A DNA stretch of 64,000 nucleotides from Citrobacter europaeus (GCA_020099315.1 CP083650.1:1860001-1924000), one strand, 5' to 3'. Positions 46,062-54,707 are shown, counted from the first letter of the stretch. Translations and numbers: made by a program. The notes: generated from the sequence alone by a model not told the origin.

Positions 46062-47177
46062 ATGTCGACTTTATTTACAATTAATACCTGCAAGACGTTT
46101 GGGTGTCGCAATTTAGGGTTAGCTACATCTGAAGATTACAGCTGGCCGAACTATAGGTTGGGTTATCCGGCATTGCACTGTCGGGCATGTGGGAGTTATC
46201 CCCCACTATTTGAAGCACAACAATTTAATGAATGGGTGACTGTTTACTTAAGCGCATACGCCTCTGAAAGTGGCCATTTTTGTCCCGTATGTTATGGCAA
46301 GAAAACTATTTGTTATGGTTATAATCCGCAAAGAACACAGCGCGTTCAGTGCTGCGCCTGCAAAAAAGTCTGGACACCTAAGCGGCAATTACCAAGAGAA
46401 GTAATATCACCAGAACGGATTGAAACGGTTCCTTTAATTGTACCGTTCCAGGGGGCGGAAGCAGATCAGAAACTCTATGTCCTGCTCAGTTTCGATGCTA
46501 TTCGAGGTAATATTCTTCATCTATCTACTAATTTTACTCAGCACCCGGTCGGGGAAACCTTACGTTATCTCTGGAGAGGCAATATCGAGCCTGATTTGGA
46601 TCGCAGTGATATCGTAAAACACGTTGATATGCGTGAGATGCAGTTTTTACAACGCAGTCAGTTCGATGAGATTCAGTATGGAAGTGCGGTACTCAAACGT
46701 AACGCCAATGGTTCTATTCTGCGTCCGGTTATATCAGCTCATGGGCATTTTCGGTTGTTGAAGATCCTCTTTCCTGAGATAAAGACACATGTTATTTCTC
46801 ACGAATGTTTTCTTCGCGGAGCGGTTATTACTGTTTGGGCAGAACTGTTTCGCCAACAACAAGCTGAGCTTTGGTTTATAGAGGAGGATATAAGTGACAG
46901 TGATACGAATACTCCCTGGTATTTTCAGGGTAAAACGCGGCATGGCTGGTGGCAAAGTCAGTGGTCGTTTTGGATACAGGAAAAAAACCGTAAGATGGTT
47001 TGCCCATTAACCGGCGGGGATGGCAATAATGCCAGGACAATTTCTTTAACGGCCAGTCAGCGCTATATTCGCTGGCTATACAAACAAACTAATTTTACTC
47101 GCAGTACCCAATTATCCGCAGGAAGCGTAACGCAAATACTAATTTCCCTCGCGCATGAATATAACGCTAAACTTTAA
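46062..47177 (+). CDS. Uncharacterised protein with two zinc ribbons
   Basis: 371 aa from ATG 46062 (MSTLFTINTCKTFGCRN); the frame is open further up but would run through the divergent promoter. Two four-cysteine ribbons are visible: C..C in TCKTFGCRN with HCRACGSY, and HFCPVCYGK with QCCACKKVW, the latter like the DNA-binding ribbon of IS1-type InsA proteins. The remaining ~250 residues (KLYVLLSFDAIRGNILHLS, HVISHECFLRGAVITVWAE) match no family I know. It could be a DNA-binding regulator of the divergent nucleotidase genes; that is inference. Confidence 0.7.
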   Translation: MSTLFTINTCKTFGCRNLGLATSEDYSWPNYRLGYPALHCRACGSYPPLFEAQQFNEWVTVYLSAYASESGHFCPVCYGKKTICYGYNPQRTQRVQCCACKKVWTPKRQLPREVISPERIETVPLIVPFQGAEADQKLYVLLSFDAIRGNILHLSTNFTQHPVGETLRYLWRGNIEPDLDRSDIVKHVDMREMQFLQRSQFDEIQYGSAVLKRNANGSILRPVISAHGHFRLLKILFPEIKTHVISHECFLRGAVITVWAELFRQQQAELWFIEEDISDSDTNTPWYFQGKTRHGWWQSQWSFWIQEKNRKMVCPLTGGDGNNARTISLTASQRYIRWLYKQTNFTRSTQLSAGSVTQILISLAHEYNAKL

Positions 47178-47255
47178 TAGCGGCTCCTGATGATGAGTCT
47201 CGGGTAAATATTCCCTGTCATGATGTTATGACCTCCTTTTTTGATTGATATCATA

Positions 47256-47283
47256 AAGGGTTCATGTAGGTACATGAACCCTT
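47256..47283 (+). terminator. Hairpin after the zinc-ribbon gene
   Basis: A perfect 13-bp stem, AAGGGTTCATGTA / TACATGAACCCTT, with a 2-nt nominal loop, about 80 bp after the stop. The right flank is only weakly T-rich. Confidence 0.6.
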
Positions 47284-47337
47284 GAAATATATGTAATTTA
47301 ATCAATTACTCGTGCTTTTTAAAAATACATCTCTTTA

Positions 47338-47649
47338 TCAATTTACAGTAATTGAGGCTGTAGTGATTAATGAAGACAGTTCTGTTTCGGCAAATAATCT
47401 TGCACGGTAACCCTCTCCAGGGTATTGAGGTGCACCATCAGAATCACTCATGTCGAATTCAAAAATGACATTACCGAGGATGTCAATTTTGAAAAAACGA
47501 CAACCGTACCACGGTATATCTTCATCGCTACCCATATAGATGTAACCATTGTGAATTCTTAACAGAATAGCATTTATCGATCGATTCGTGAGTAATGATA
47601 TCTGTGTGTTATTGATGTTGATAATTCTATTTATTAGTGGAATGCATAA
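47338..47649 (-). pseudogene. Open-frame remnant without start codon
   Basis: The frame stays open for about 104 codons, and the last 65 follow an ATG at 47535. Upstream codons also read like protein (NRIININNTQISLLTNRSI) but have no good start or ribosome site. The composition (CRFFKIDILGNVIFEFDMSD) looks coding. It is likely the 3' part of a broken gene; family unknown. Confidence 0.4.
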
Positions 47650-47655
47650 GAGGAG

Positions 47656-47856
47656 CTAGCGGGAGAGGGCGTAATCCATTAGCAAAACGACTACCGGGTT
47701 TAAGTGGGGAACGCAGATAATCTCGTGCGCCACATTATCTGTGGCTGGATGAATACGGATACTCGTCTGGCGCAATTCGGGATTCTTTTTGATTACGCGA
47801 TAGTTGAGATACTGAAGGAGTGAACCCAACTGGGTTGGCAGGCAACTGCAGATCAT
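47656..47856 (-). pseudogene. Second small open-frame remnant
   Basis: 66 codons from ATG 47856 (MICSCLPTQLGSLLQYLNYR) end at a stop only seven bases before the neighbouring remnant frame. The two may be pieces of one gene split by a frameshift. No family is recognised and chance cannot be excluded. Confidence 0.3.
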
Positions 47857-47929
47857 GAAAATCAGGAAGATTTTTCACGCTAACTTATTGAAACCTGATG
47901 ATATCAGTATTCATAAGTAAGTCTGAAAG

Positions 47930-47960
47930 CAAAAAGCCTGCTTAGTTTCCTAAGCAGGCT
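47930..47960 (-). terminator. Terminator of tRNA-Asn copy 2
   Basis: On the minus strand, an 11-bp stem AGCCTGCTTAG / CTAAGCAGGCT is followed by TTTTGC. It starts about ten bases after the tRNA 3' end. Confidence 0.85.
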
Positions 47961-47969
47961 TCTTAAATT

Positions 47970-48045
47970 TGGCTCCTCTGACTGGACTCGAACCAGTGAC
48001 ATACGGATTAACAGTCCGCCGTTCTACCGACTGAACTACAGAGGA
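47970..48045 (-). tRNA. tRNA-Asn (GTT), copy 2
   Basis: 76 nt with encoded CCA, identical to copies 1 and 3. It is in direct orientation to copy 1, with 12.7 kb of nac, cbl and the nucleotidase cluster between them, and inverted to copy 3, with yeeO between. Confidence 0.97.
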
Positions 48046-48144
48046 ATCGTGTGAACGAGGCGAATATTAGCGATGCCACTCAGCGTTGTCAAAGCCTGAA
48101 TCGCTAAATTCGATCGTTTGCCGAAATATTCCTCATTTCGCCGA

Positions 48145-49788
48145 TTATTCAGGCGCAACAGGTTGTTTTATGCACTTTTCCCGTTCGGGACGCGGGTATT
48201 TCCACAGCCAACGGCCTGTGACCATACGCCAGTAAAATAACGCCGCGCGCACAGCCCAATCGAAGAACATCCCTAACCAGACACCGACTACGCCCCATCC
48301 TAAAACGATCCCCAGGGTGTAGCCCACTACGACGCGACAGCCCCACATGCCCAACATTGATACCCACATAGCAAAACGTGCATCGCGAGCACCTTTAAAT
48401 CCAGCCGGTAATACCCAGGAAGCCGCCCATATCGGCATAAATGCCGCATTGAGCCAAATCAGAATGACAATGACCTCTTTTACATCCTGATCCTGGGTAT
48501 AAAACGCGGCCATCACGCCAGCAAAAGGGGCGGTTAGCCAGGCGATGGCGGTTAAGCCTATCGTCGACAGCCAGAAAACATGGCGTAACTGGATTTCAGC
48601 CTGGGCAATCTGGCCATTTCCCAAACGCCTGCCGGTAATGATTGTCGACGCGGAACCTAAAGCATTCCCCGGGAGGTTGATGAGCGCAGCGATAGAAAAT
48701 GCAATGAAGTTTCCGGCAATTACGCTGGTGCCCATGCCTGAAACAAACATCTGCGTTAACAGTTTACCGCCATTAAACAGTACCGACTCGATGCTTGCCG
48801 GAATACCGATCCCCATAACCTCCCAGATGATGGCGAGATTGAGGGGTTTAAAATAGCTTTTGAAGGGAATACGTAGCGCCGGATTAAAACCAATCATCAG
48901 TACCCAAATAATGGCGATTGCACCGATGTAGCGTGAAATGGTTAGCCCGAGTCCGGCCCCCACGAATCCCAACCCTTGCCAGGAAAAGATCCCGTAGATC
49001 AGGATGCTGCTGATGATGATATTCAGAATGTTCATGCCGCCGTTAATCAACAGCGGTATTTTGGTATTTCCGGCTCCGCGTAGTGCACCGCTACCGATCA
49101 ACGCAATGGCTGCCGCCGGGTAGCTGAGCACAGTTAGCTCCAGATAGGTAAGCGCCAAAGCCTTAACGTCTGGCGTTGCTTCACCTGCGACAACGTCAAT
49201 AATCTGTTGACCAAAATAATGAATGACCGCGGCCAGCACGGTAGCAAAAATTGTCATGATCACCAGCGATTGTCTGGCCGCGGCTCTGGCCCGTCGACGA
49301 TCCCGTTTTCCCAGACTAAATGCTACAACCACCGTGGTACCCAGATCGATGGCGGCGAAAAATGCCATGATGACCATGTTGAAACTGTCGGCGAGGCCGA
49401 CCCCAGCCATTGCTTCTTTTCCCAACCAGCTCACCAGGAAGGTACTCAAGACCCCCATCAACAGCACACAGGTGTTTTCCAGAAAAATAGGGACAGCAAG
49501 CGGGGTGATTTCGCGCCAAAAGAGAACCTTATAACTCTTGCGTTTGGCATACCAGGGCGTACGGGAAGCGACCTGGCGTAAGGCAGCGGAGACGTTCAAA
49601 GTGGACCTTAAAGAAGAAAGTTGAAACCTCATTTCAAATGATGAGGGAGAATCCAAAAAGCTGCAAAGTTTTTTCCATTTAAAATGTCTGTAAATGCAAC
49701 AAACTGTCGAGAGAAGCATCAATTGATACGCATTCGTGGAAATGGGGTTTGACAAAAAAATTTTCGCCGCTAAGATAAGCCTCCACAA
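48145..49788 (-). CDS. yeeO: YeeO, MATE-family efflux protein
   Basis: 547 aa if read from 49788, the same length as annotated E. coli YeeO. A twelve-helix MATE transporter follows about 90 N-terminal residues of weak conservation, with YKVLFWREITPLAVPIF starting the core and GSGALRGAGNTKIPLLING and GSASTIITGRRLG in the domains. E. coli YeeO exports FMN/FAD and dipeptides by recall. The annotated start lies four bases from a divergent tRNA gene, so a later start such as ATG 49632 is possible. It is flanked by inverted tRNA-Asn copies, as in K-12. Confidence 0.9.
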   Translation of the reverse strand: MWRLILAAKIFLSNPISTNAYQLMLLSTVCCIYRHFKWKKLCSFLDSPSSFEMRFQLSSLRSTLNVSAALRQVASRTPWYAKRKSYKVLFWREITPLAVPIFLENTCVLLMGVLSTFLVSWLGKEAMAGVGLADSFNMVIMAFFAAIDLGTTVVVAFSLGKRDRRRARAAARQSLVIMTIFATVLAAVIHYFGQQIIDVVAGEATPDVKALALTYLELTVLSYPAAAIALIGSGALRGAGNTKIPLLINGGMNILNIIISSILIYGIFSWQGLGFVGAGLGLTISRYIGAIAIIWVLMIGFNPALRIPFKSYFKPLNLAIIWEVMGIGIPASIESVLFNGGKLLTQMFVSGMGTSVIAGNFIAFSIAALINLPGNALGSASTIITGRRLGNGQIAQAEIQLRHVFWLSTIGLTAIAWLTAPFAGVMAAFYTQDQDVKEVIVILIWLNAAFMPIWAASWVLPAGFKGARDARFAMWVSMLGMWGCRVVVGYTLGIVLGWGVVGVWLGMFFDWAVRAALFYWRMVTGRWLWKYPRPEREKCIKQPVAPE

Positions 49789-49792
49789 CGAT

Positions 49793-49868
49793 TCCTCTGT
49801 AGTTCAGTCGGTAGAACGGCGGACTGTTAATCCGTATGTCACTGGTTCGAGTCCAGTCAGAGGAGCCA
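49793..49868 (+). tRNA. tRNA-Asn (GTT), copy 3
   Basis: 76 nt with encoded CCA, anticodon GTT, identical to the two other copies but on the plus strand. It is the last element before the backbone resumes with fhuE. Confidence 0.97.
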
Positions 49869-49877
49869 TATTTAAGA

Positions 49878-49912
49878 AGCCCGCTTAAGGAAACTTAAGC
49901 GGGCTTTTTGTT
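49878..49912 (+). terminator. Terminator of tRNA-Asn copy 3
   Basis: A perfect 12-bp stem, AGCCCGCTTAAG / CTTAAGCGGGCT, with a GAAA loop and TTTTTGTTTTT tail, ten bases after the tRNA. Confidence 0.9.
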
Positions 49913-49965
49913 TTTCAGTCCAGTTCATCCACCTGATGGGCAGGTGGAGCGTGATGTGTTTAGAA

Positions 49966-52152
49966 TCAGAACTGATAGCTGGCGGTAACGCTGACGTTGC
50001 GCGGCTCACCATAGACAATAGAACCGTCGACATTGGTGTCGTAGGTTTTATCGAACAGGTTATTGAGGTTACCCTGCACAGAGAAGTTTTTTGTTACCTG
50101 ATAGCGGGTGAACAAATCTACCAGGGCATAGCTTCCTTGTTCCGCGCGGAGTGTGCCATAAGGCGTGACCGTATCGCTGTAAACGCGATTCTGCCAGTTA
50201 ACTCCTCCGCCGACGGTCAGTTCCGGCATAGCCGGCAGGCGATAACGGGTGAACAGTTTGACCGTGGTACGCGGCAGGTTTGGGTTCACCGCATTGCCTT
50301 CGTTGTCTTCAGCAACATAGCGTGTCGCGCCAAACGTCATCTGCCAGTTATCGGTGATCGCACCGTTAACTTCGAATTCGACCCCTTTGCTGACCGTACC
50401 ATCCATTGCTTTATAGGCCGTGTCGCCATTGCTACCGGCGATTGGCACACCGGTTGATTGCGCCACGTTATCCTGTTCAATGCGGAACACCGCGAGGGTG
50501 GTGGTTAAACGGCTATTCATCCAGTCGGACTTCAGGCCAAGCTCATAGTTGTTGCCGGTAATCGGGGAGAGATATTTGCCGGAACTGTCGCGCTTGTTCT
50601 GCGGTTGGAAGATTGAGGTATAGCTGGCGTAGGTAGACCAGTTATCGTCAATATCATATACCAGGCCCGCATATGGCGTGGTGTGGTTTTGCTCCATGCT
50701 GTAGGTCAGGGTGTCGATACGCCAGTTGGTATAACGCGCGCCGACGATCAAATGCAGTGGGTCGGCCAGCGAAATACGCGTTGCGGCGTAGAGCGATTTC
50801 ATGTGCGTGGTATCGTCCTGAGCCAATGACTGCGGGTTCCAGTTGGTTTCCGGGAAGTTACCATCGAAGGTATAGAAACTGCCGATTTCATTGGGGAAGA
50901 CGTTCGCCCACGAACTTTCATAACGGTTATTCTGTTTACTGTAGCTGCCGCCAAGCATCAGATTATGCTGACGACCAAACAGGTCGTAACCGCCGTCGGC
51001 GAACAGATCGACGGCATCCACTTTACGTTTACCGCTGTTCCAGCCGGTTCCGCCGACGTAGTCATAGCCCGGACCATAGCTGCCATAAGGGCCAACCAGG
51101 GTGCCGTCGGCCTTGTTGACATAGGCATCAACGTACATCATTTTACTGTCGAACTTGACCTCGGAGTGGGTGGCGTTCATGGTCGCCTGCCAGGTATCGG
51201 CAAAACGTTGTTTGACGGTGACAAACACTTTATTGAAGTCTTTATCGTTGTACGCCCAGTCTGGCGCAGTGCTGTGCGAGCGGTCGTAGCTGTTTTTACT
51301 GCCATCGGTATTCCAGCGCGGCAATCCACCCCAGGTTGGGCTGTTGATATCAATGCGCTGATATTCATAACCTGCAGACAGACTGGTGGTGTCGCCCAGA
51401 TCGGCATCGACAATCCCGGAGAAGAACATTTTTTCGCTGTTGTAGCGATCAAGCCAGGAATCGTTATTCTGGTAGCCCGCCACAATGCGACCGCGCACGT
51501 TGCCGTCTGCAGTGAGCGGGCTTTGCAGATCGGTCACATAGCGTTGTTTATTCCAACTGCCATATTCCGCAGATACATTACCGGTGAACTCGCGGCTGGT
51601 GGCATGCTTTCGGATCATGTTAATGGAGGCGGAGGGGTTACCTGTTCCCGTCATCAGTCCGTTTGCGCCACGGACCACTTCGACACGCTCGAAGAGGGCC
51701 GCGTCGGAAAGAGCGTCACCGAGATTCCAGCGGGATTCGAAATAGGTCGGGATCCCATCCACCATGTAGTTATCAATCTGAAATCCGCGAGAGTAGTAGC
51801 TGCTGCGATCTGAATCTGCCTGGCTTTTACTTATCCCCAACGTGTTATCCATCACATCGCCCAGCGTTTGCAACTGCTGATCTTCCATGCGCTGTTGGCT
51901 GACGATGCTGACCGATTGCGGAATATCGCGCTGCGTCATCTGCATTTTGGTGCCAGCGGTCGTCGATTTAACGCTGTAATCCTGCTCTTCGCTGGATGCG
52001 GCTGGAGCAGAACCCTCCACGATCACGGTTTCTTCAGAAGGGGCTGCGAGGCTGGTGGAGGGCAATAGCGCTAACGTGATGCAGGCTGCCAGTAAAGAAG
52101 GGGCAACCCCCGGCTGGCGTTGAACATTCCCGTTGAGTGTTGTGAAAGACAT
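49966..52152 (-). CDS. fhuE: FhuE, TonB-dependent receptor for coprogen and rhodotorulate
   Basis: 728 aa from the ATG at 52152 (MSFTTLNGN), close to E. coli FhuE (729); AAGGA lies upstream. The open frame runs 41 codons further but without support. The signal peptide ends STSLAA. The TonB box is in EETVIVEG, a plug domain covers about residues 70-200 (IPQSVSIVSQQRM, RGANGLMTGTGNPSA), and a beta barrel ends in the terminal Phe. It imports ferric hydroxamate siderophores made by fungi and other microbes. Confidence 0.96.
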   Translation of the reverse strand: MSFTTLNGNVQRQPGVAPSLLAACITLALLPSTSLAAPSEETVIVEGSAPAASSEEQDYSVKSTTAGTKMQMTQRDIPQSVSIVSQQRMEDQQLQTLGDVMDNTLGISKSQADSDRSSYYSRGFQIDNYMVDGIPTYFESRWNLGDALSDAALFERVEVVRGANGLMTGTGNPSASINMIRKHATSREFTGNVSAEYGSWNKQRYVTDLQSPLTADGNVRGRIVAGYQNNDSWLDRYNSEKMFFSGIVDADLGDTTSLSAGYEYQRIDINSPTWGGLPRWNTDGSKNSYDRSHSTAPDWAYNDKDFNKVFVTVKQRFADTWQATMNATHSEVKFDSKMMYVDAYVNKADGTLVGPYGSYGPGYDYVGGTGWNSGKRKVDAVDLFADGGYDLFGRQHNLMLGGSYSKQNNRYESSWANVFPNEIGSFYTFDGNFPETNWNPQSLAQDDTTHMKSLYAATRISLADPLHLIVGARYTNWRIDTLTYSMEQNHTTPYAGLVYDIDDNWSTYASYTSIFQPQNKRDSSGKYLSPITGNNYELGLKSDWMNSRLTTTLAVFRIEQDNVAQSTGVPIAGSNGDTAYKAMDGTVSKGVEFEVNGAITDNWQMTFGATRYVAEDNEGNAVNPNLPRTTVKLFTRYRLPAMPELTVGGGVNWQNRVYSDTVTPYGTLRAEQGSYALVDLFTRYQVTKNFSVQGNLNNLFDKTYDTNVDGSIVYGEPRNVSVTASYQF

Positions 52153-52164
52153 CGAAAAGTCCTT

Positions 52165-52183
52165 GATAATTATTAATATTAAG
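52165..52183. promoter_or_regulatory. Fur-box-like site in the fhuE leader
   Basis: GATAATTATTAATATTAAG matches the Fur consensus (GATAATGATAATCATTATC) over its left half, with a weaker right half. It lies 12-30 bp before the fhuE start. FhuE is iron-repressed in E. coli. Confidence 0.55.
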
Positions 52184-52500
52184 TTCGAATCACCGGTAGT
52201 GTGATGAACCCTTTGGTTGTAAATTATTAAGTGCGCATGTAAATACAAATGCGAAATATACGCATTAACATTCAATGTGTAAACAGATGCTACGCGATAA
52301 ATGAAATATTGTTTCAGTACTATGCTTGAGCGATAGCGATGGGAAATGGTTATAAGAACAGCAGCGGCAAAGGATTTTGCTTAAATAATCGAGGGTTAAA
52401 GTTGAAAGAGCGTGAGTAACTCGCTCATACTCTATACTCGCAGAGTTACCCGGCGTAGCATGGCATAACGCTTGGGCTGTTAATGAAAAAGGAAAACGTC
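52184..52500. other. fhuE-hinT divergent promoter region
   Basis: This stretch has no credible gene. The left part is AT-rich and holds the fhuE promoter. The right part leads into hinT; I did not resolve promoter elements. Confidence 0.5.
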
Positions 52501-52860
52501 GTGGCAGAAGAAACTATATTCAGCAAAATTATCCGTCGTGAAATTCCGTCGGATATCGTGTACCAGGATGAACTGGTCACCGCGTTTCGTGATATTTCCC
52601 CTCAGGCACCTACGCATATTCTGATCATTCCAAACGTCCTGATCCCGACCGTCAACGATGTGACGGCGGAACACGAGCAGGCGCTGGGTCGCATGATCAC
52701 CGTTGCGGCGAAAATCGCCGAGCAGGAAGGTATTGCTGCAGATGGGTACCGTCTAATCATGAATACCAATCGTCATGGCGGTCAGGAGGTGTATCACATT
52801 CATATGCACCTGTTGGGTGGCCGTGCGCTCGGTCCAATGCTTGCGCATAAAGGTCTGTAA
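52501..52860 (+). CDS. hinT: HinT, purine nucleoside phosphoramidase
   Basis: 119 aa from a GTG start (MAEETIFSKIIRREIPSD), as in E. coli; an upstream in-frame ATG lacks support. The histidine triad is in HIHMHLLGG. It hydrolyses adenosine 5'-phosphoramidates and aminoacyl-adenylates. It leads a compact run with ycfL, lpoB, thiK, nagZ and ycfP. Confidence 0.96.
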   Translation: MAEETIFSKIIRREIPSDIVYQDELVTAFRDISPQAPTHILIIPNVLIPTVNDVTAEHEQALGRMITVAAKIAEQEGIAADGYRLIMNTNRHGGQEVYHIHMHLLGGRALGPMLAHKGL

Positions 52861-52862
52861 GC

Positions 52863-53237
52863 ATGACCAGAGGATGCATTGCACTTTCACTGAGCTTGCT
52901 GCTACTGGCTGGCTGTCGGACACATCCTGAAATTCCGGTAAGTGATGAACAGTCGCTGGTGATGGAATCAACGATTCTGGCGGCGGGCATTACAGCAGAA
53001 CAGCCGACGTTAACCACGTCTGATATTCAGGCCTCGGCATCCTCTCGACTCTATAACGAAAGACAAGAACCCGTTACCGTTCATTATCGGTTTTACTGGT
53101 ATGACGCCAGAGGGCTGGAAATGCACCCTCTGGAAGCGCCACGCAGCATGACTATCCCGGCTCATTCGTCGGTGATGCTGTACGGCAGCGCCAATTTTCT
53201 GGGGGCGCACAAGGTTAGACTTTATCTTTATTTGTAA
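52863..53237 (+). CDS. ycfL: YcfL, predicted lipoprotein
   Basis: 124 aa with a lipoprotein signal (LSLLLLAGC, Cys at residue 18), the E. coli length. The mature part is a small beta-rich DUF1425 domain (PVTVHYRFYWYDARGLEM). The function is unknown. It lies two bases after hinT and upstream of lpoB. Confidence 0.92.
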   Translation: MTRGCIALSLSLLLLAGCRTHPEIPVSDEQSLVMESTILAAGITAEQPTLTTSDIQASASSRLYNERQEPVTVHYRFYWYDARGLEMHPLEAPRSMTIPAHSSVMLYGSANFLGAHKVRLYLYL

Positions 53238-53250
53238 GGGGTGAATCTTG

Positions 53251-53892
53251 ATGATCAAAATGAATCGCTACGCACTGATTGCCGCGCTGGCGATGTTTCT
53301 TTCTGGCTGTGTGGTGCAACGTGAACCCGCACCGGTAGAGGAAGTGAAGCCGGTGCCGGAACAACCCGCGCAGCCGCAACAGCCGGTACCGGTTGTACCA
53401 ACGGTGCCAACCATTCCGCAGCAGCCGGGTCCGATTGAGCATGAGGACCAAACGGCGCAGCCGACGCCACGTCAACGCCACTATGACTGGAACGGGGCTA
53501 TGCAGCCGATGGTCGGCAAAATGCTGCAGGCTGACGGCGTCAAAGCGGGAGGCGTTCTGCTGGTTGATAGCGTCAATAACCGCACCAACGGCTCGTTGAA
53601 TAGCGGTGAAGCCACCGAGACCTTGCGTAACGCGCTGGCGAATAACGGTAAGTTTACTCTGGTTTCTGCCCAGCAACTGGCTGTCGCCAAGCAGCAGTTA
53701 GGTTTGTCGCCGAACGATAGCCTGGGAACGCGCAGCAAAGCGATTGGGATCGCCCGCAACGTTGGCGCACAGTATGTGCTCTATTCCAGCGCTTCCGGCA
53801 ACGTCAATTCGCCTGCGCTGCAAATGCAATTAATGCTGGTACAAACTGGCGAGATAATCTGGTCAGGTAAAGGTGCCGTTCAGCAACAATAA
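53251..53892 (+). CDS. lpoB: LpoB, lipoprotein activator of PBP1b
   Basis: 213 aa from ATG 53251 (MIKMNRYALI), matching E. coli; a TTG one codon earlier is less likely. The lipobox is MFLSGC. A long Pro/Gln/Val linker (about residues 25-75) lets the protein reach through peptidoglycan. The globular domain (YDWNGAMQPMV to the end) docks on the UB2H domain of PBP1b and stimulates its synthase activity. It overlaps thiK by 20 bp. Confidence 0.95.
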   Translation: MIKMNRYALIAALAMFLSGCVVQREPAPVEEVKPVPEQPAQPQQPVPVVPTVPTIPQQPGPIEHEDQTAQPTPRQRHYDWNGAMQPMVGKMLQADGVKAGGVLLVDSVNNRTNGSLNSGEATETLRNALANNGKFTLVSAQQLAVAKQQLGLSPNDSLGTRSKAIGIARNVGAQYVLYSSASGNVNSPALQMQLMLVQTGEIIWSGKGAVQQQ

Positions 53893-54697
53893 CCGATTGA
53901 CGCGCGACGAAGTCTTGTCGCGCTATTTCCCACAGTATCATCCCGTCGCAGCCAGCCAGAGCGGCCTGAGCGGTGGGAGCTGCATCATCGAACATCATAC
54001 TCACCGCTTAGTGCTGCGTCGTCATCACGACCCTGATTCGCCGGAATCGCATTTCTTACGCCATTATCATGCGTTAAAACATCTGCCAGAAAGTCTTGCG
54101 CCGCGCCCTCGCTTTTATACGCGGGGGTGGATGGCGGTCGACTTTTTACACGGCCAGGTAGAATCCAGATTACCGGACGCCGACGAACTCGCTGGCTTAT
54201 TGTATCATCTGCACCAGCAACCCCGATTGGGCTGGCGAATCAGTCTGCTGCCGTTACTTGAGCAGTACTGGCAGTGTGGCGATCCGGCTCGTCGTACGCC
54301 ATGTTGGTTACGTGCGATGAAGCGGCTACGGAAACGCGGTGAGCCTCGACCTTTGCGTCTGGGGCCGCTGCATATGGATGTCCACGGTGACAACATCGTA
54401 CGTACATCCTCAGGGCTGCGGCTGATTGACTGGGAATATGCTGGTGACGGTGATATCGCCCTGGAGCTGGCGGCGGTATGGGTCAGCGATGAATCCCAGC
54501 ACCAGCGGCTGGTTAACGCCTACGCTCAGCGATCGCACATTGAGCAAAACGCGCTGTGGCGACAGGTCAGACGATGGCGGCCCTGGGTAATGATGCTAAA
54601 GGCGGGGTGGTTTGAGTATCGCTGGCGACAAACCGGCGATCGACAATTTATCAGGCTGGCCGATGAAATCTGGCGGCAGCTAACAATGAAAGGATAA
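53873..54697 (+). CDS. thiK: ThiK, thiamine kinase
   Basis: 274 aa from a GTG start that overlaps lpoB, the E. coli length. It phosphorylates salvaged thiamine. It has the aminoglycoside phosphotransferase/choline kinase fold: LHMDVHGDNIV carries the catalytic Asp and LIDWEYAGDGDIALELA the metal-binding Asp. Confidence 0.95.
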   Translation: MPFSNNNRLTRDEVLSRYFPQYHPVAASQSGLSGGSCIIEHHTHRLVLRRHHDPDSPESHFLRHYHALKHLPESLAPRPRFYTRGWMAVDFLHGQVESRLPDADELAGLLYHLHQQPRLGWRISLLPLLEQYWQCGDPARRTPCWLRAMKRLRKRGEPRPLRLGPLHMDVHGDNIVRTSSGLRLIDWEYAGDGDIALELAAVWVSDESQHQRLVNAYAQRSHIEQNALWRQVRRWRPWVMMLKAGWFEYRWRQTGDRQFIRLADEIWRQLTMKG

Positions 54698-54707
54698 GGA
54701 GAGCAGT

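Larger units (their letters stand above)
47178..47969. other. Gene-poor stretch between the zinc-ribbon gene and tRNA-Asn copy 2
   Basis: It holds a terminator hairpin at 47256-47283, two leftward open-frame remnants (47338-47649 and 47656-47856) and the terminator of the tRNA. No intact gene is supported. Confidence 0.6.

Noticed and set aside
46062..47177. Zinc-ribbon protein as an IS1-type transposase
   Set aside because: Only the ribbon resembles InsA. There are no terminal inverted repeats or InsB-like DDE domain, and the frame is a single intact gene.
35182..48045. A classical integrase-bearing island at tRNA-Asn
   Set aside because: No integrase, excisionase or partial tRNA 3' repeat was found; both ends are complete tRNA genes, so homologous exchange is a simpler explanation.
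50965..51813. 282-codon plus-strand open frame opposite fhuE
   Set aside because: It is wholly inside the conserved fhuE coding region on the other strand and has no recognisable domains.
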